From Sphingomonas sp. NFR15 (GTDB lineage: Bacteria > Pseudomonadota > Alphaproteobacteria > Sphingomonadales > Sphingomonadaceae), in NCBI RefSeq assembly GCF_900103265.1, contig NZ_FMWX01000003.1, positions 186,001 to 250,000 on the forward strand: DNA of 64,000 nt, read 5' to 3'. The translations under genes were made by a program, and so were the position numbers. The stretch's first letter is position 1; the number at the start of each line of letters is the position of its first letter. Shown one piece after another: positions 35,129-44,119 of the stretch. Below the pieces are notes generated by a model. That model did no database searches, was not told the origin of the DNA, and saw only the letters and a program-made list of their open reading frames with translations.

Positions 35129-36148
35129 CTATGAGCGGTTCGCCCACAGGATGGCCCTCAGGATCGCCTCAGACCGCTTCTGGCCATAGCCGTGACCATA
35201 AGCGCTTGAGGTGATGGCAACCACCAGGCGACGGGCCGGGATGACGTATATCTTGTTCCCGCCATTTCCTGAGGCGAAGGATACTGCGACCGGCTTGCCG
35301 CCGATCTGCAGGGCCTTCGAATACCAGAAATATCCATAGCCATCGGCATAGGGGTCGTTGACGATGCCGACCTTTGGTGCGAGCGAGTCCCGAATCCAGC
35401 GGGCGCTGACGATCCGGCGCCCTCGATACAGGCCCTCCCCACGTACCATCTCGCCGATCGCGGCGAAGCTGCGCGCGGTGAGAGACAGATTGCCCTGGCC
35501 TTTGGTGTAGCCTGCCGAATCCGCGTCCCAGCGCCAGCGACGGATGTCGAGTGGTGCGAACAGCGCGGTCCGGGCAAAATCCGCCATCGTTCGGCCAGTC
35601 GCCTTCGCGACCACGACACCGGCGGTGTAGGCCGTGAGCGAATTGTACCGATAGCGTGATCCCGGTGGATCGGCACGGGGAACGGTGAGCAGGAACGCCA
35701 GCGGATCGGGCGCCGCATCGAGCTTGTCCTCATTGCCCGGCGATGCAGCATCCTCGTCGAACGCGGCCAGCCCGGACCGCATCGTCAGAACATCCTTGAT
35801 GGCAACATCACCGATCGCGCTGCCCCTGGATTCGGGCCAATAGGCGGAAATCGTATCGTCCACCCCGTGTATCTTGCCCCGGTCGATCGCTATTCCGGCC
35901 AGGAGTGACGTCACGCTCTTTCCAGCAGACCGGACGTCATGAAGCGTGTCTGCCGTCTCGCCATTGTAATAGCGTTCCCCGACCATGCGACCGTCGCGAA
36001 GCACCACCACCCCGAGCAGATCGGGGTGCGGGTCGTGGTCGAAGGTCGCCAGGACAGTGTCGAGTGCGGGATCGGTGCGGGACGGCGCCGACGCCGCGCA
36101 TAAGGCGATGGCGCCGAGCGCGATGGCGATGGCTTTACGGTGAATCAC
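35129..36148 (-). CDS. class C beta-lactamase-like serine hydrolase
   Basis: 339 residues from a GTG at 36148 that opens a signal peptide (I-H-R-K-A-I-A-I-A-L-G-A-I-A-L-C-A-A-S-A). Catalytic S-A-G-K-S-V-T (S-x-x-K) follows, then Y-R-Y-N-S-L-T-A-Y (Y-x-N) and a C-terminal H-G-Y-G in place of the K-T-G. It resembles EstB/6-aminohexanoate-dimer-hydrolase-like esterases more than true AmpC. The gene lies 29 bases downstream of the AraC regulator on the same strand. Confidence 0.85.
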   Translation of the reverse strand: MIHRKAIAIALGAIALCAASAPSRTDPALDTVLATFDHDPHPDLLGVVVLRDGRMVGERYYNGETADTLHDVRSAGKSVTSLLAGIAIDRGKIHGVDDTISAYWPESRGSAIGDVAIKDVLTMRSGLAAFDEDAASPGNEDKLDAAPDPLAFLLTVPRADPPGSRYRYNSLTAYTAGVVVAKATGRTMADFARTALFAPLDIRRWRWDADSAGYTKGQGNLSLTARSFAAIGEMVRGEGLYRGRRIVSARWIRDSLAPKVGIVNDPYADGYGYFWYSKALQIGGKPVAVSFASGNGGNKIYVIPARRLVVAITSSAYGHGYGQKRSEAILRAILWANRS

Positions 36149-36177
36149 GAGCGAGGTTCCTGTTTGGATGCAGGGCC

Positions 36178-37002
36178 TTACTGGCGTGTCTCCGCGTCCG
36201 CGTCTTGTATCCGCGCAACATCGCGCGATCTGCGCCACTGCGCGGGGGTGGTGCCGAGACGGGAGCGAAAGGCGTGGGTCAAATGGGCCTGATCGACGAA
36301 ACCTGCCGATTGCGCGACCGCGGCGAGCGAGGCGACACCCTCCCCGAGCAGCGCCGCTGCGCGTTCCAGCCGATGTCCGCGCAGATACTCGCCAGGCGAA
36401 CACCCGAGAAAGCGTCGAAATACGCGGGCAAGATGAACCGGATGCACCCCGGCGTCCGATGCCACCGCGGCGACGGACAGATCGGGATCATCGCTCGTGA
36501 AGATCATCTCGACGGCCCGGTTGAGCCAGCTCGGCGGCACTTGGGCCGACCGGGCCTCGTCGGATGAGAGGGGCGATATGGCGGCGTGAAGCTGCAGGGC
36601 ATTCGCTTCCAGCCTGAACGGCGTCGCTGCGTCGATGTCGCGTGCGATGCCGTGAGCCAATCGGTGGGCATAAGGATCGCGCAGGCAGAGTGCGGCGGCT
36701 TCGGGGCCTGTGCCGCCAGAGATGGCGACGAAGCGGCCCTTGCCGCCATGAAACCGATCCTGATGCGTCGTCCCCGGCGGATTGTAGATCAGGACGGGCG
36801 TATCGGACACCAGCGGAGCGCCGACCGCCGACGACATATAGCCGCCGGCGAGCACGAGGACGAAATGCGCCTCTTCGTGGCTATGCCGCTGAACTTCCTC
36901 CTCGGGGGCGTTCGCGTTCAGCAGGTGGAAGCTGAAGCCCCCGGCCTCTCGGCCTTCGGGGCCGCTGCCCCAAAAATCCATCCTTGTCCGCCTGAGAACC
37001 AT
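36178..37002 (-). CDS. AraC-family transcriptional regulator
   Basis: 274 residues from the ATG at 37002, behind AAGGG (a GTG at 37038 is also possible). N-terminal cupin (H-S-H-E-E-A-H-F-V-L-V-L-A-G-G-Y, Y-N-P-P-G-T-T-H-Q-D) and C-terminal double HTH (L-S-V-A-A-V-A-S-D-A-G-V-H-P-V-H-L-A-R-V-F-R-R-F-L-G, A-Q-S-A-G-F-V-D-Q-A-H-L-T-H-A-F-R). It probably controls the serine hydrolase behind it and/or the divergent outer-membrane gene. Confidence 0.88.
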   Translation of the reverse strand: MVLRRTRMDFWGSGPEGREAGGFSFHLLNANAPEEEVQRHSHEEAHFVLVLAGGYMSSAVGAPLVSDTPVLIYNPPGTTHQDRFHGGKGRFVAISGGTGPEAAALCLRDPYAHRLAHGIARDIDAATPFRLEANALQLHAAISPLSSDEARSAQVPPSWLNRAVEMIFTSDDPDLSVAAVASDAGVHPVHLARVFRRFLGCSPGEYLRGHRLERAAALLGEGVASLAAVAQSAGFVDQAHLTHAFRSRLGTTPAQWRRSRDVARIQDADAETRQ

Positions 37003-37200
37003 TCGCGGCCCTTGCCACGCGCTCGACCACTTCGCCACTTATACGGGCCGATGAAATGCGCCGGATATGGTTTCTTGGCGTCTCGATCGCCCGGAGAACG
37101 GGACGCTCTCAATTATCCGCAACGCCACAATGTTCCGGCAATCGACAAGAGGGAAAGGCAGTCGTGCGGCCTAACCGAGGCCAAATCGAAAGGTATCTTG

Positions 37201-37818
37201 ATGAAGCTCTTCTCTCTCGTTGCAGGTCTGCTGGTGCTGGCTCCCGCCATCGCTTGTGCGCAGGCGCGTGACGTACACGACGCGCCGACATTCGGCGGGG
37301 TCAAGGTCGGCGCCGACATCGACTACCGCTGGACGGAGGCCGAATATTCTCTCCCGCGCATTGCATCGGACATCGACCGGAAGAAGGGTGGTATCGGATA
37401 CCGGGCCCATGTTGGATATGATGCCCAGATCGGCACTATGATGGTGATCGGCGCGGAGGGCGGCATTGGCCGGGGCGGAAAGACGCTCTCGGTCGCCAGC
37501 GTCACGGGCGACTATTCGATCAAGCCAAGCTGGACCTGGGACATCTCAGGCCGTGTTGGCGTGCTCGCCGCGCCCACCGTCCTGCTGTACGGCCGTGTCG
37601 GATATAGCTGGCTGCGGGTCCGGGAAAAGACCGACTTCCGTGCGATCGCGTCGAAAGACCTCAACACCAGCGCAACCGAGAAGGGGTTTCTCTACGGCGG
37701 AGGAATCGAGACGGCCGTCTCGCCGGGGCTGTTTGTCCGTGCCGAATACAACCGGATAAACTACCATGATGGCCTGAAGACATCGCGGGCCTCGTTGGGG
37801 GTTTCGGCCGGATTCTGA
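37201..37818 (+). CDS. outer-membrane beta-barrel protein (OmpA/Omp25-like)
   Basis: 205 residues. Signal peptide MKLFSLVAGLLVLAPAIACA-QA, then alternating strands with the usual landmarks (G-G-V-K-V-G-A-D-I-D-Y-R-W; W-T-W-D-I-S-G-R-V-G-V-L-A; L-L-Y-G-R-V-G-Y-S-W; V-R-A-E-Y-N-R-I-N-Y) and a terminal Phe (S-A-G-F). GAAAGG lies seven bases before the ATG. Its promoter and signal-peptide region also exist in a decayed copy at 34.1-34.3 kb. Confidence 0.83.
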   Translation: MKLFSLVAGLLVLAPAIACAQARDVHDAPTFGGVKVGADIDYRWTEAEYSLPRIASDIDRKKGGIGYRAHVGYDAQIGTMMVIGAEGGIGRGGKTLSVASVTGDYSIKPSWTWDISGRVGVLAAPTVLLYGRVGYSWLRVREKTDFRAIASKDLNTSATEKGFLYGGGIETAVSPGLFVRAEYNRINYHDGLKTSRASLGVSAGF

Positions 37819-37908
37819 GACTCTCCCTTCATAATGCGCTAACTGGCCGGGGGCGCACGCGCGCCCGGCCGGGATCGGCGTACCGATTGCCAGGCTTGGG
37901 GCTGAAAA

Positions 37909-38583
37909 ATGCGCATATTGCTGATCGAGGACGAAGCCGGGATGGCGACCGCGCTTCGCACGGTCCTCGAGCGCGAAGGCATTGTCGTCGACCACGTCGC
38001 GAACGCGGCGGATGCGAGGGAAGCGGCACGATCGGGAACCGCCGATCTGATCCTGCTGGACCGGACGCTGCCCGACGGAGACGGGCTGGCACTGATCCCG
38101 GACATTCGCCGGGATAATCGGGGCGTTCCCATCATCGTGATTAGTGCCCGTGGAGACGTCACGGATCGGGTATCCGGTCTCGATACTGGCGCCGACGATT
38201 ATCTGCCGAAGCCGTTCGCGATGGAGGAAATGCTCGCGCGGGTTCGCGCGGTCAGGCGTCGCCCCGCCAGCGTGTCGGTCCAACGTGTCCAACTCGGCAA
38301 TCTTGCCTACGATCTCAACAATGACGAGGCCACGGTCGACGGCCAGCGCCTGAACCTTCCCCGGCGCGAGTTGCTCGTGCTCGCGGCGCTGATGCGGCGA
38401 CGTGGCCGCACGGTTCCGCGCAGTGCCCTTGAGGACGCGGTTTACGGGTTCGACGACGAGATCCAGTCCAACACGCTCGATTCGCATGTGTCGCGACTGC
38501 GCAAACGCCTGTCCGAAGCGGGAGGTGCGGTCGAGATTCATGCGATCCGGGGCGTCGGCTATCTGCTTCGTCAAACGTCATGA
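37909..38583 (+). CDS. OmpR/PhoB-family response regulator
   Basis: 224 residues. Receiver domain with acidic pocket I-E-D-E, phospho-acceptor Asp51 (L-L-D-R-T-L-P-D-G-D-G), S-A-R-G and L-P-K-P-F; C-terminal winged helix with R-R-E-L-L-V-L-A-A-L-M-R-R-R-G-R and N-T-L-D-S-H-V-S-R-L-R-K-R-L. Coupled by ATGA overlap to the kinase gene. The inducing signal is unknown. Confidence 0.92.
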   Translation: MRILLIEDEAGMATALRTVLEREGIVVDHVANAADAREAARSGTADLILLDRTLPDGDGLALIPDIRRDNRGVPIIVISARGDVTDRVSGLDTGADDYLPKPFAMEEMLARVRAVRRRPASVSVQRVQLGNLAYDLNNDEATVDGQRLNLPRRELLVLAALMRRRGRTVPRSALEDAVYGFDDEIQSNTLDSHVSRLRKRLSEAGGAVEIHAIRGVGYLLRQTS

Positions 38584-39905
38584 TCGCCACCAGGCCGAAA
38601 TCGCTCAAGCGGCGACTGATCGTCCGGCTTCTCGCATTCCAGCTGGGGATTCCGTTCGTCCTCGCCATCGTTTTCGCCATTTGGCTGAGCCGCGCCGATG
38701 ACGGCGGCATCCTGATGACGCCGAAATTTGCGAGCGTCGCGGCGACCGCGATCCATCGCTCCCCCGACGGCAGATTGCGCATCGAGGAAACGCGGGAACT
38801 GTCGGAAATGCGTCGAGCCGCCCCGGATTTCTGGTTCATGGCGCGCAGCGGCCGGGGTGAAATTGTCGGTACTGGCAGCGTTCCCGCTGCATATCGCGAA
38901 TTTGGCCGCTATTTCGAGGCGGGAAAACCGGTTTTCTCCGACGGGGCGACGCCAAGCCGTATCCCGCTTGTGGTGCTTTGGAACATCTCGGGTCCGGCTG
39001 GCGAGTTCACGGTTTTGGGCAAAGGGGACACGTTCAGTGCCACATTCATGGTCCTGCTGTTGTCGAACCTCCTGCTGCTTCCGATCCTGGGCTTGATAAC
39101 GATCGTGACGATCGCGGTTACGCCCTTCATCGTGCGCCGCGCGCTGGCCGGCCTGAGCGTGATCGCCGAGGAGGCGCAAGGCATCGACATCGACCGCCGT
39201 GGATCGCGGCTGCCGGTCTCGGACATCCCGTCAGAGGTCGTGCCGCTGGTTCTCGCTGTGAACGGCGCACTTGAGCGCCTCGATCAGGGATACGAGAGGC
39301 ACCAGCGCTTCATCGCGGATGCCGCGCACGAACTGCGCACCCCGATCGCGATTCTTCAGGCCAAGATCGAGGCGGCCGACGCACCGGTCGTCGCGCACGC
39401 CTTGAGCCGCGAAGTGGCTCGGCTGGCGACGCTGACCGAACAGCTCCTGGACATCCAGCGCGCTGATCGGGGCGCGCCTATGGCGCCTGTCGATCTTGCA
39501 TCGCTCGCGCGACGGGTCATCGGCGACCTCGCGCCACTGGTCATCGCCAGCGGGGGTGAACTGGCCGTGGTCGTGGTGCGGAACGGTTCCGTGCTCGGCG
39601 ATGCGCCCGCCATGGAGCGCGTTCTCGCGAATCTGGTCCAGAACGCGATCGAGCACGGCGGACGCATGGTCACAATCCATGTCGATGGTTCGGTGATGGA
39701 GGTGGAGGACGACGGCCCTGGCATTCCCGAGGAGGAACGGGAGCGGGTTTTTGAGCCGTTTCATCGGCTCCGCGCGCGTCAGACCGGGGCTGGCTTGGGC
39801 CTCAGTCTGGTCCGACAGATCATGGATCGTCATCGTGGCCGCGTCGAGGCGCACGATGCGCCGAATGGCGGGACGATCATGCGGCTGGAATTCGTCAAAC
39901 GATAA
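38580..39905 (+). CDS. sensor histidine kinase
   Basis: 441 residues. Two membrane helices (I-P-F-V-L-A-I-V-F-A-I-W-L and L-L-S-N-L-L-L-L-P-I-L-G-L-I-T-I-V) enclose a periplasmic sensor of ~130 residues; a HAMP-like linker leads to the H-box A-H-E-L-R-T-P-I-A-I-L, N-box L-V-Q-N-A-I-E-H and G-boxes D-D-G-P-G-I-P and G-A-G-L-G-L-S-L-V. Pairs with the regulator upstream. Confidence 0.92.
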   Translation: MIATRPKSLKRRLIVRLLAFQLGIPFVLAIVFAIWLSRADDGGILMTPKFASVAATAIHRSPDGRLRIEETRELSEMRRAAPDFWFMARSGRGEIVGTGSVPAAYREFGRYFEAGKPVFSDGATPSRIPLVVLWNISGPAGEFTVLGKGDTFSATFMVLLLSNLLLLPILGLITIVTIAVTPFIVRRALAGLSVIAEEAQGIDIDRRGSRLPVSDIPSEVVPLVLAVNGALERLDQGYERHQRFIADAAHELRTPIAILQAKIEAADAPVVAHALSREVARLATLTEQLLDIQRADRGAPMAPVDLASLARRVIGDLAPLVIASGGELAVVVVRNGSVLGDAPAMERVLANLVQNAIEHGGRMVTIHVDGSVMEVEDDGPGIPEEERERVFEPFHRLRARQTGAGLGLSLVRQIMDRHRGRVEAHDAPNGGTIMRLEFVKR

Positions 39906-39949
39906 GCTCGGCGCTGTCTACCTCACGCATCCCTGCACATCCGGCCGAG

Positions 39950-40423
39950 TTGCCGATCTTCGCCGGTCTTTCCGCCGAGCATCGTGCGATGCTGGCAGGC
40001 AGCCTTCAGCGGCGCATGCTGCGTGAAGGGGACCTCGTGTTCGCCAAAGGATCTGATGCCGACGAACTCGTCGTGGTAGCGGCGGGGGTCATCGATATCT
40101 GCGAAGATGCAGGGGACGCAGCATCGGAGATACTTCGGCGCGCCGGGCCGGGCGAAGCGATCGGCGACATTGGACTGATCGCTGGCGAGGCCCGCCCCTA
40201 TACCGCCCGCGCCGCGACCGCAGGGCTCCTCTTTATATTGGCCCGAGGAGACCTTCTGGCGCTGATCGATCAAGATAAACATCTTGCCGAAGAGCTCGAA
40301 CGCTCAGCCTCTGAGCACCTCGCCTATCTTCGGCGCCCGGAGGAGCATGACAGCCAAACTGTCGAACGCACGCCCAACTTCATGGAGGTACTGCATCGTC
40401 ATCTGCGAGATGTTGTTGGCTAG
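39950..40423 (+). CDS. cyclic nucleotide-binding domain protein
   Basis: 157 residues starting from a TTG 44 bases after the kinase stop; no ATG is available in frame before the domain, so the true start is unsure. F-A-G-L-S-A-E-H-R-A-M-L, R-E-G-D-L-V-F-A-K-G-S-D-A-D-E-L-V-V-V and P-G-E-A-I-G-D-I-G-L-I-A-G-E-A-R-P-Y-T-A-R-A show the CNB beta-roll with the G-E / R-x-x-x-A phosphate-binding cassette. No DNA-binding domain follows. Might modulate the two-component system. Confidence 0.7.
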   Translation: MPIFAGLSAEHRAMLAGSLQRRMLREGDLVFAKGSDADELVVVAAGVIDICEDAGDAASEILRRAGPGEAIGDIGLIAGEARPYTARAATAGLLFILARGDLLALIDQDKHLAEELERSASEHLAYLRRPEEHDSQTVERTPNFMEVLHRHLRDVVG

Positions 40424-40477
40424 CACTATTTCGGCAGATTGAAGGAGGCAGCTTGAATCGTCTTCGATTCGTGTTTG

Positions 40478-41056
40478 TCAATGTAGGCTGACGGACTTAC
40501 GACGATGGCGGTGGACGAGAGCCGGGACCGAGCGGTCGCCCGCGAAGTATTTCAGACGTTCGGTAAAATCCATCGCGGCTCGATCCAGGTCAGTCATTTT
40601 GAAAGCTGTCACCACTGCGGGTGAACGGCATGCGAGCCGCGCTTGGTCAAGCCACGTCGTCATATCGGACCGCAACCGCTTCTGAACCTCGCGTTGCGAT
40701 AGGCGCAGCCACCGAGCGACCTCGACAGAGTAGACCGCCTCGAAATCGTTCTCACCCGAGCATTTCTCGATGTTGATCGAGACGACGACAGGACCACCAT
40801 CGGTCCAGCGTGCTTGCAGCGTGTTCGGCTCTTCACCCTGGGTCAGAACAACGGAAGCATCATTGCCTTCTGTCCCCGACAAACTGGAAATGCTGACCAC
40901 ATGCCACGGCCCGAAGGTTTTACCCGTGGGCTGGGAGGCGCTTGCTGACACGCTCGCCAGCGCAAGACCAAGACAGGTGATCGCCCACATTGCGTGCGAT
41001 CCTGAGCCAGAACCCGTCCGGTCGCAATCTACCCGATCACGCGGCTTCCTTCTCAT
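40478..41056 (-). CDS. secreted protein of unknown function
   Basis: 192 residues from the ATG at 41056 (GAGG upstream; ATG at 40990 is an alternative). A hydrophobic stretch M-W-A-I-T-C-L-G-L-A-L-A-S-V-S-A-S-A fits a signal peptide. The mature part (F-G-P-W-H-V-V-S-I-S-S-L-S-G; D-A-S-V-V-L-T-Q; W-L-R-L-S-Q-R-E-V-Q-K-R-L) is not recognised. It follows the lipase-like gene on the same strand with a 16-base gap. Confidence 0.6.
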   Translation of the reverse strand: MRRKPRDRVDCDRTGSGSGSHAMWAITCLGLALASVSASASQPTGKTFGPWHVVSISSLSGTEGNDASVVLTQGEEPNTLQARWTDGGPVVVSINIEKCSGENDFEAVYSVEVARWLRLSQREVQKRLRSDMTTWLDQARLACRSPAVVTAFKMTDLDRAAMDFTERLKYFAGDRSVPALVHRHRRKSVSLH

Positions 41057-41072
41057 GCTGGCCTCGCGATAC

Positions 41073-41846
41073 CTATTCCGCTGATTCGCCGTACTCGAAA
41101 GGCAAACCATTCGCGCTTAGCGAAGCACGAGCGTCTGCATTCGTCACGGCTGCGTATTGTGTCAAACATTCAGCGAGCTGCCTGATAGAATGATCGTCAA
41201 CCGGACGGAAAGCACGACGACAGTTTATGGATGTATAAATTTGATTGCTTTTTTTCGTCGGCATACGCAAAATTTTTAGGATTTCGCCACGCTCGACTAT
41301 GGAGAACCTACGATCGTCGTTGCCGTCCTCGAAATTACGGCATTTCCGATACAACGTTGATGTATCGAAAACATAGGTTGTTACATCTACGCGGCAGTGC
41401 GAAACTGAAAGCGCAATAGCCCCTCCGAGAGAGTGGCCGGTAACGACGAATTCTGCGTTCGGATAACGCGAGCGCAAATCGTCGTACACGTCTAAGCCGC
41501 GGTCAATCTGACGCGGAGATAAGCTGCCGGTGCGGATGTCGCGTTGAGAGTCAGTGCCGCGATATGCAATGATAATCCTTGAAGGCTTCTCGCCATCAAA
41601 GTAGGCGTTGTACGCGAAACTGATATCATCGTTGCCATGTGGCTCGACGCGATAGCGCGGCGAAATCATGAATTCGTCCTTCCCGTAAGCATTGTTCGCC
41701 ATTTGAGCGAACAGGTACGAATCATTCGAAGTCGCAAGCGTGCATGTATCTGCAATTACCCCCGGATCACATTTGGCCTTTGTGATATGAACACAAGAGG
41801 TTAGCGACAGAAATACTAATACAATGGCTACCCGACCAATTCCCAT
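41073..41846 (-). CDS. class 3 lipase-like lipoprotein
   Basis: 257 residues. Lipoprotein signal (M-G-I-G-R-V-A-I-V-L-V-F-L-S-L-T-S-C) after GGGGAG. The fold is lipase_3: R-I-I-I-A-Y-R-G-T-D-S, I-D-R-G-L-D-V-Y-D-D-L, V-V-T-G-H-S-L-G-G-A-I-A-L, and a later D-H-S-I. Ser in G-H-S-L-G is the nucleophile. Base composition is clearly more AT-rich than the flanks (T-runs near 41240-41280), suggesting horizontal acquisition. Substrate unknown. Confidence 0.78.
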   Translation of the reverse strand: MGIGRVAIVLVFLSLTSCVHITKAKCDPGVIADTCTLATSNDSYLFAQMANNAYGKDEFMISPRYRVEPHGNDDISFAYNAYFDGEKPSRIIIAYRGTDSQRDIRTGSLSPRQIDRGLDVYDDLRSRYPNAEFVVTGHSLGGAIALSVSHCRVDVTTYVFDTSTLYRKCRNFEDGNDDRRFSIVERGEILKILRMPTKKSNQIYTSINCRRAFRPVDDHSIRQLAECLTQYAAVTNADARASLSANGLPFEYGESAE

Positions 41847-42029
41847 AACACTCCCCGCCCGCAATTCTGCGAATATTGTCGTCGAGACCGATGGTTCATA
41901 CAAGGTCCTGGCGACGCGCTGCACGGGTTGCTTCGCGGCAGTGGAGTTGCTCGCGGTCACGCCCTTTGATATTCGACGTCCTGCGAAATCCAGACCGGCT
42001 CCCAATCGCAACGCGATCGGAGACGGAAA

Positions 42030-42871
42030 ATGAAACTGATGACGGCCGCGATTCTGATGCTGTCCTGTGTGGCGAGCGTCGCACATGCGCGTGAGACGCA
42101 AGTTCTGTCGTTTGCCGCGCCGAGAAGTGCTTCGCCGGGCGAGGCCGAAGCGACGGCAGGTGACGCATCGCCGACGTCAACCGAATCGGAGGCGACGCCG
42201 GCAACGGTCGATGTGCCAGGTGCTAATCCGATAAACGGGGTCACGAGCTATCCGACGGATCGCCTTTCGGTCCCGGCCTGGATGCGGCGCGGGGGATCGT
42301 CGCAGGTTTTCGCAGCAATTCCGGCAGTGCGCCGGTTTCGACGACATGCGGGCCGATTATCTATCGGCCGTTGCCGGGGTTGAGCAGCGCGGTCGAGGCG
42401 CGGCGGTCAGCATATTTCTCTTCGATGGCGGCAGCGGCGTGCGAAGCCGGTGTGCCGCTCGAGCTGTATGACGCGCTGATCCTCCAGGAGAGCCAATATC
42501 GACCGTTTGTGGTGAGTCCGAAGGGTGCGGCAGGGATGTCGCAACTGATGCCGCAAACGGCGCGCGATCTGCACGTGTCGAACGTGTGGGACGCGGCTGA
42601 GAATTTGCGCGCGGGCGCGCGCTATCTCAGGGCGCAGATCGATGCGTTCGCGCGCTACGATTCGGCGCTTGGTGCGTATAATGCCGGGCCGCAGCGCATC
42701 CGCGAATATCGCGGGCTACCGCCTTTTCGAGAGACGCAGGCGTATGTTGCGCGGATCTTGAGCAGGCCGCGTCTTCACCTCGCGTTGCGCAATGGGTCCG
42801 GGTTCGGCACGGTTAGCAAGGTCACGATCGCATCGGCTCCACGCCTGATCTCGGCGGTGAGCAGCTTTTGA
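42030..42871 (+). pseudogene. frameshifted lytic transglycosylase (SLT domain)
   Basis: The N-terminal part (signal peptide MKLMTAAILMLSCVASVAHA and a Ser/Thr/Pro linker) ends in another frame from the catalytic part. The C-terminal frame reads S-G-S-A-P-V-S-T-T-C-G-P-I-I-Y-R-P-L-P-G-L, then the SLT domain with L-Y-D-A-L-I-L-Q-E-S-Q-Y-R-P (catalytic Glu), G-A-A-G-M-S-Q-L-M-P and A-Y-N-A-G-P. The switch lies at a run of five G near 42290; a sixth G would join the frames. Broken gene or sequencing indel. Confidence 0.75.
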
Positions 42872-43528
42872 TCTGTGAGGAGGTGGCCTTACGCGTCCGA
42901 GATAAATCATGTGTCTATCGGGCTAGCTGGTGTTTCCCTATTGATGTCAACGGCACTGTAATTTTGCTCGAAACGGGGTTCTTCCGCAATCTCGGTGCAG
43001 GCATCAGGCCATGACGCGGGCGCGGAAAAGGTCGAGCCCTGCTCGGCCGTACATTTGACGCTTGATGAGTTTGAGCTTGTTGATCCCACCCTCGATCGCT
43101 GAGCGATAACCCGCGCATCAGCCTGCCAGTAGTGGCAGCCTGATCATCCTCGGCCCCTGCTGAGGATTGGTGTTCCTTCACCAGCCACGGGCACTACCCA
43201 GGTCGGGTACCTGGGGCCGCTATCGGATGCTTACTCTGAGTCCCGACTTGCATTGCATGCTGACCGTATTACTCTGCTCATTGCGCCACGAGGGTGGCGC
43301 CGAGGCTTGAGACCCTCGCTTGATGCCAGTCACCGCTGCGCTTCGCTCGGCCGGGTGGCCCACGCACATGTCCAGGCCGCTTGCGGCTAAAAGCGTGGGC
43401 ACATGTTCAAGCATGGTCTCAACTCCCGGCTCAACCGGGAACGCCTCGCAGCGTTGCGGAGCGTCTATGCTGATGCGGCTTGGTGCATCTTGGTCGGATC
43501 ACGCCGACCGCAAATCGGCCGTTCATCG
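42872..43528. other. gene-free region upstream of the lasso island
   Basis: Contains the ISL3-type transposase end (42976-43102). From 43200 to 43500 only short frames without motifs. CCACGC-ACATGT and CGTGGG-CACATGT form an imperfect inverted repeat near 43360-43405. The promoter of the sigma gene should lie in the last 100 bases; no clear box was seen. Confidence 0.35.
42976..43102 (-). mobile_element. 3' remnant of an ISL3-family insertion sequence
   Basis: Minus-strand frame 43102-43004 reads S-A-I-E-G-G-I-N-K-L-K-L-I-K-R-Q-M-Y-G-R, then A-G-L-D-L-F-R-A-R-V-M-A and stop: the conserved C-terminus of ISL3 transposases (E-G-x-x-N-x-L-K-x-x-K-R-Q-M-Y-G-R). Just beyond the stop, at 42976-42999, the sequence GGGTTCTTCCGCAATCTCGG (plus strand) matches the usual ISL3 terminal repeat. 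The rest of the element is gone. Confidence 0.65.
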
Positions 43529-44119
43529 ATGCCGGTGAGCTTCGACATGCTCGTTGATGAGGCGCTGAACCGGGTGGCGGAAGGCGATCCTCTGCCGCCG
43601 CTCGATGATCGGCGGCCCGCGTCCGGGCTTGCGTTGGAGAAGCTGTATCGCGCCCAGCGATCCGGGCTCTTGCGCTTCTTCGCGAGCCGGGCGGACCGGC
43701 AGGACGCCAATGATCTGCTGCACGACGCCTTCGTCCGGCTGGCGAGCGCGGATCAACGCCGCGTCGAACCCATCGATCGACCCGAGGCCTTCCTCTCGCA
43801 AGTTGCGACGAACCTCCTGCGCGACCGCGCACGGGCAGCGTTCGATCGATCGGTGATATCGTCGACGCAGGTCAACGATCAGGTTCCGCCGGTCACCGAC
43901 ATGGTCGCCGCGCTCGAAGCCCGGGACATGTTAAATCGGCTACAAACCGCTATGCTGCGCCTGAAACCAAAGACACGTGAGATCTTCATGGCGCACCGAC
44001 TCGACGGAGCAACCTACGCGGATATCGCGGAGCGAATGGGCTTGAGCGTCAAGACGGTCGAATGGCATATGTCCAACGCCATTTCGCACCTGCATCGCGC
44101 CCGAAAGGGGCCGCGGTGA
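43529..44119 (+). CDS. FecI-like ECF sigma factor of the lasso peptide cluster
   Basis: 196 residues from the ATG at 43529. Region 2: L-L-R-F-F-A-S-R-A-D-R-Q-D-A-N-D-L-L-H-D-A-F-V-R-L-A, P-E-A-F-L-S-Q-V-A-T-N-L-L-R-D-R; region 4: L-K-P-K-T-R-E-I-F-M-A-H-R-L-D-G-A-T-Y-A-D-I-A-E-R-M-G-L-S-V-K-T-V-E-W-H-M-S-N-A-I. The stop overlaps the FecR start (GTGA). It should drive the receptor and isopeptidase genes when FecR is triggered by ligand uptake. Confidence 0.9.
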   Translation: MPVSFDMLVDEALNRVAEGDPLPPLDDRRPASGLALEKLYRAQRSGLLRFFASRADRQDANDLLHDAFVRLASADQRRVEPIDRPEAFLSQVATNLLRDRARAAFDRSVISSTQVNDQVPPVTDMVAALEARDMLNRLQTAMLRLKPKTREIFMAHRLDGATYADIAERMGLSVKTVEWHMSNAISHLHRARKGPR

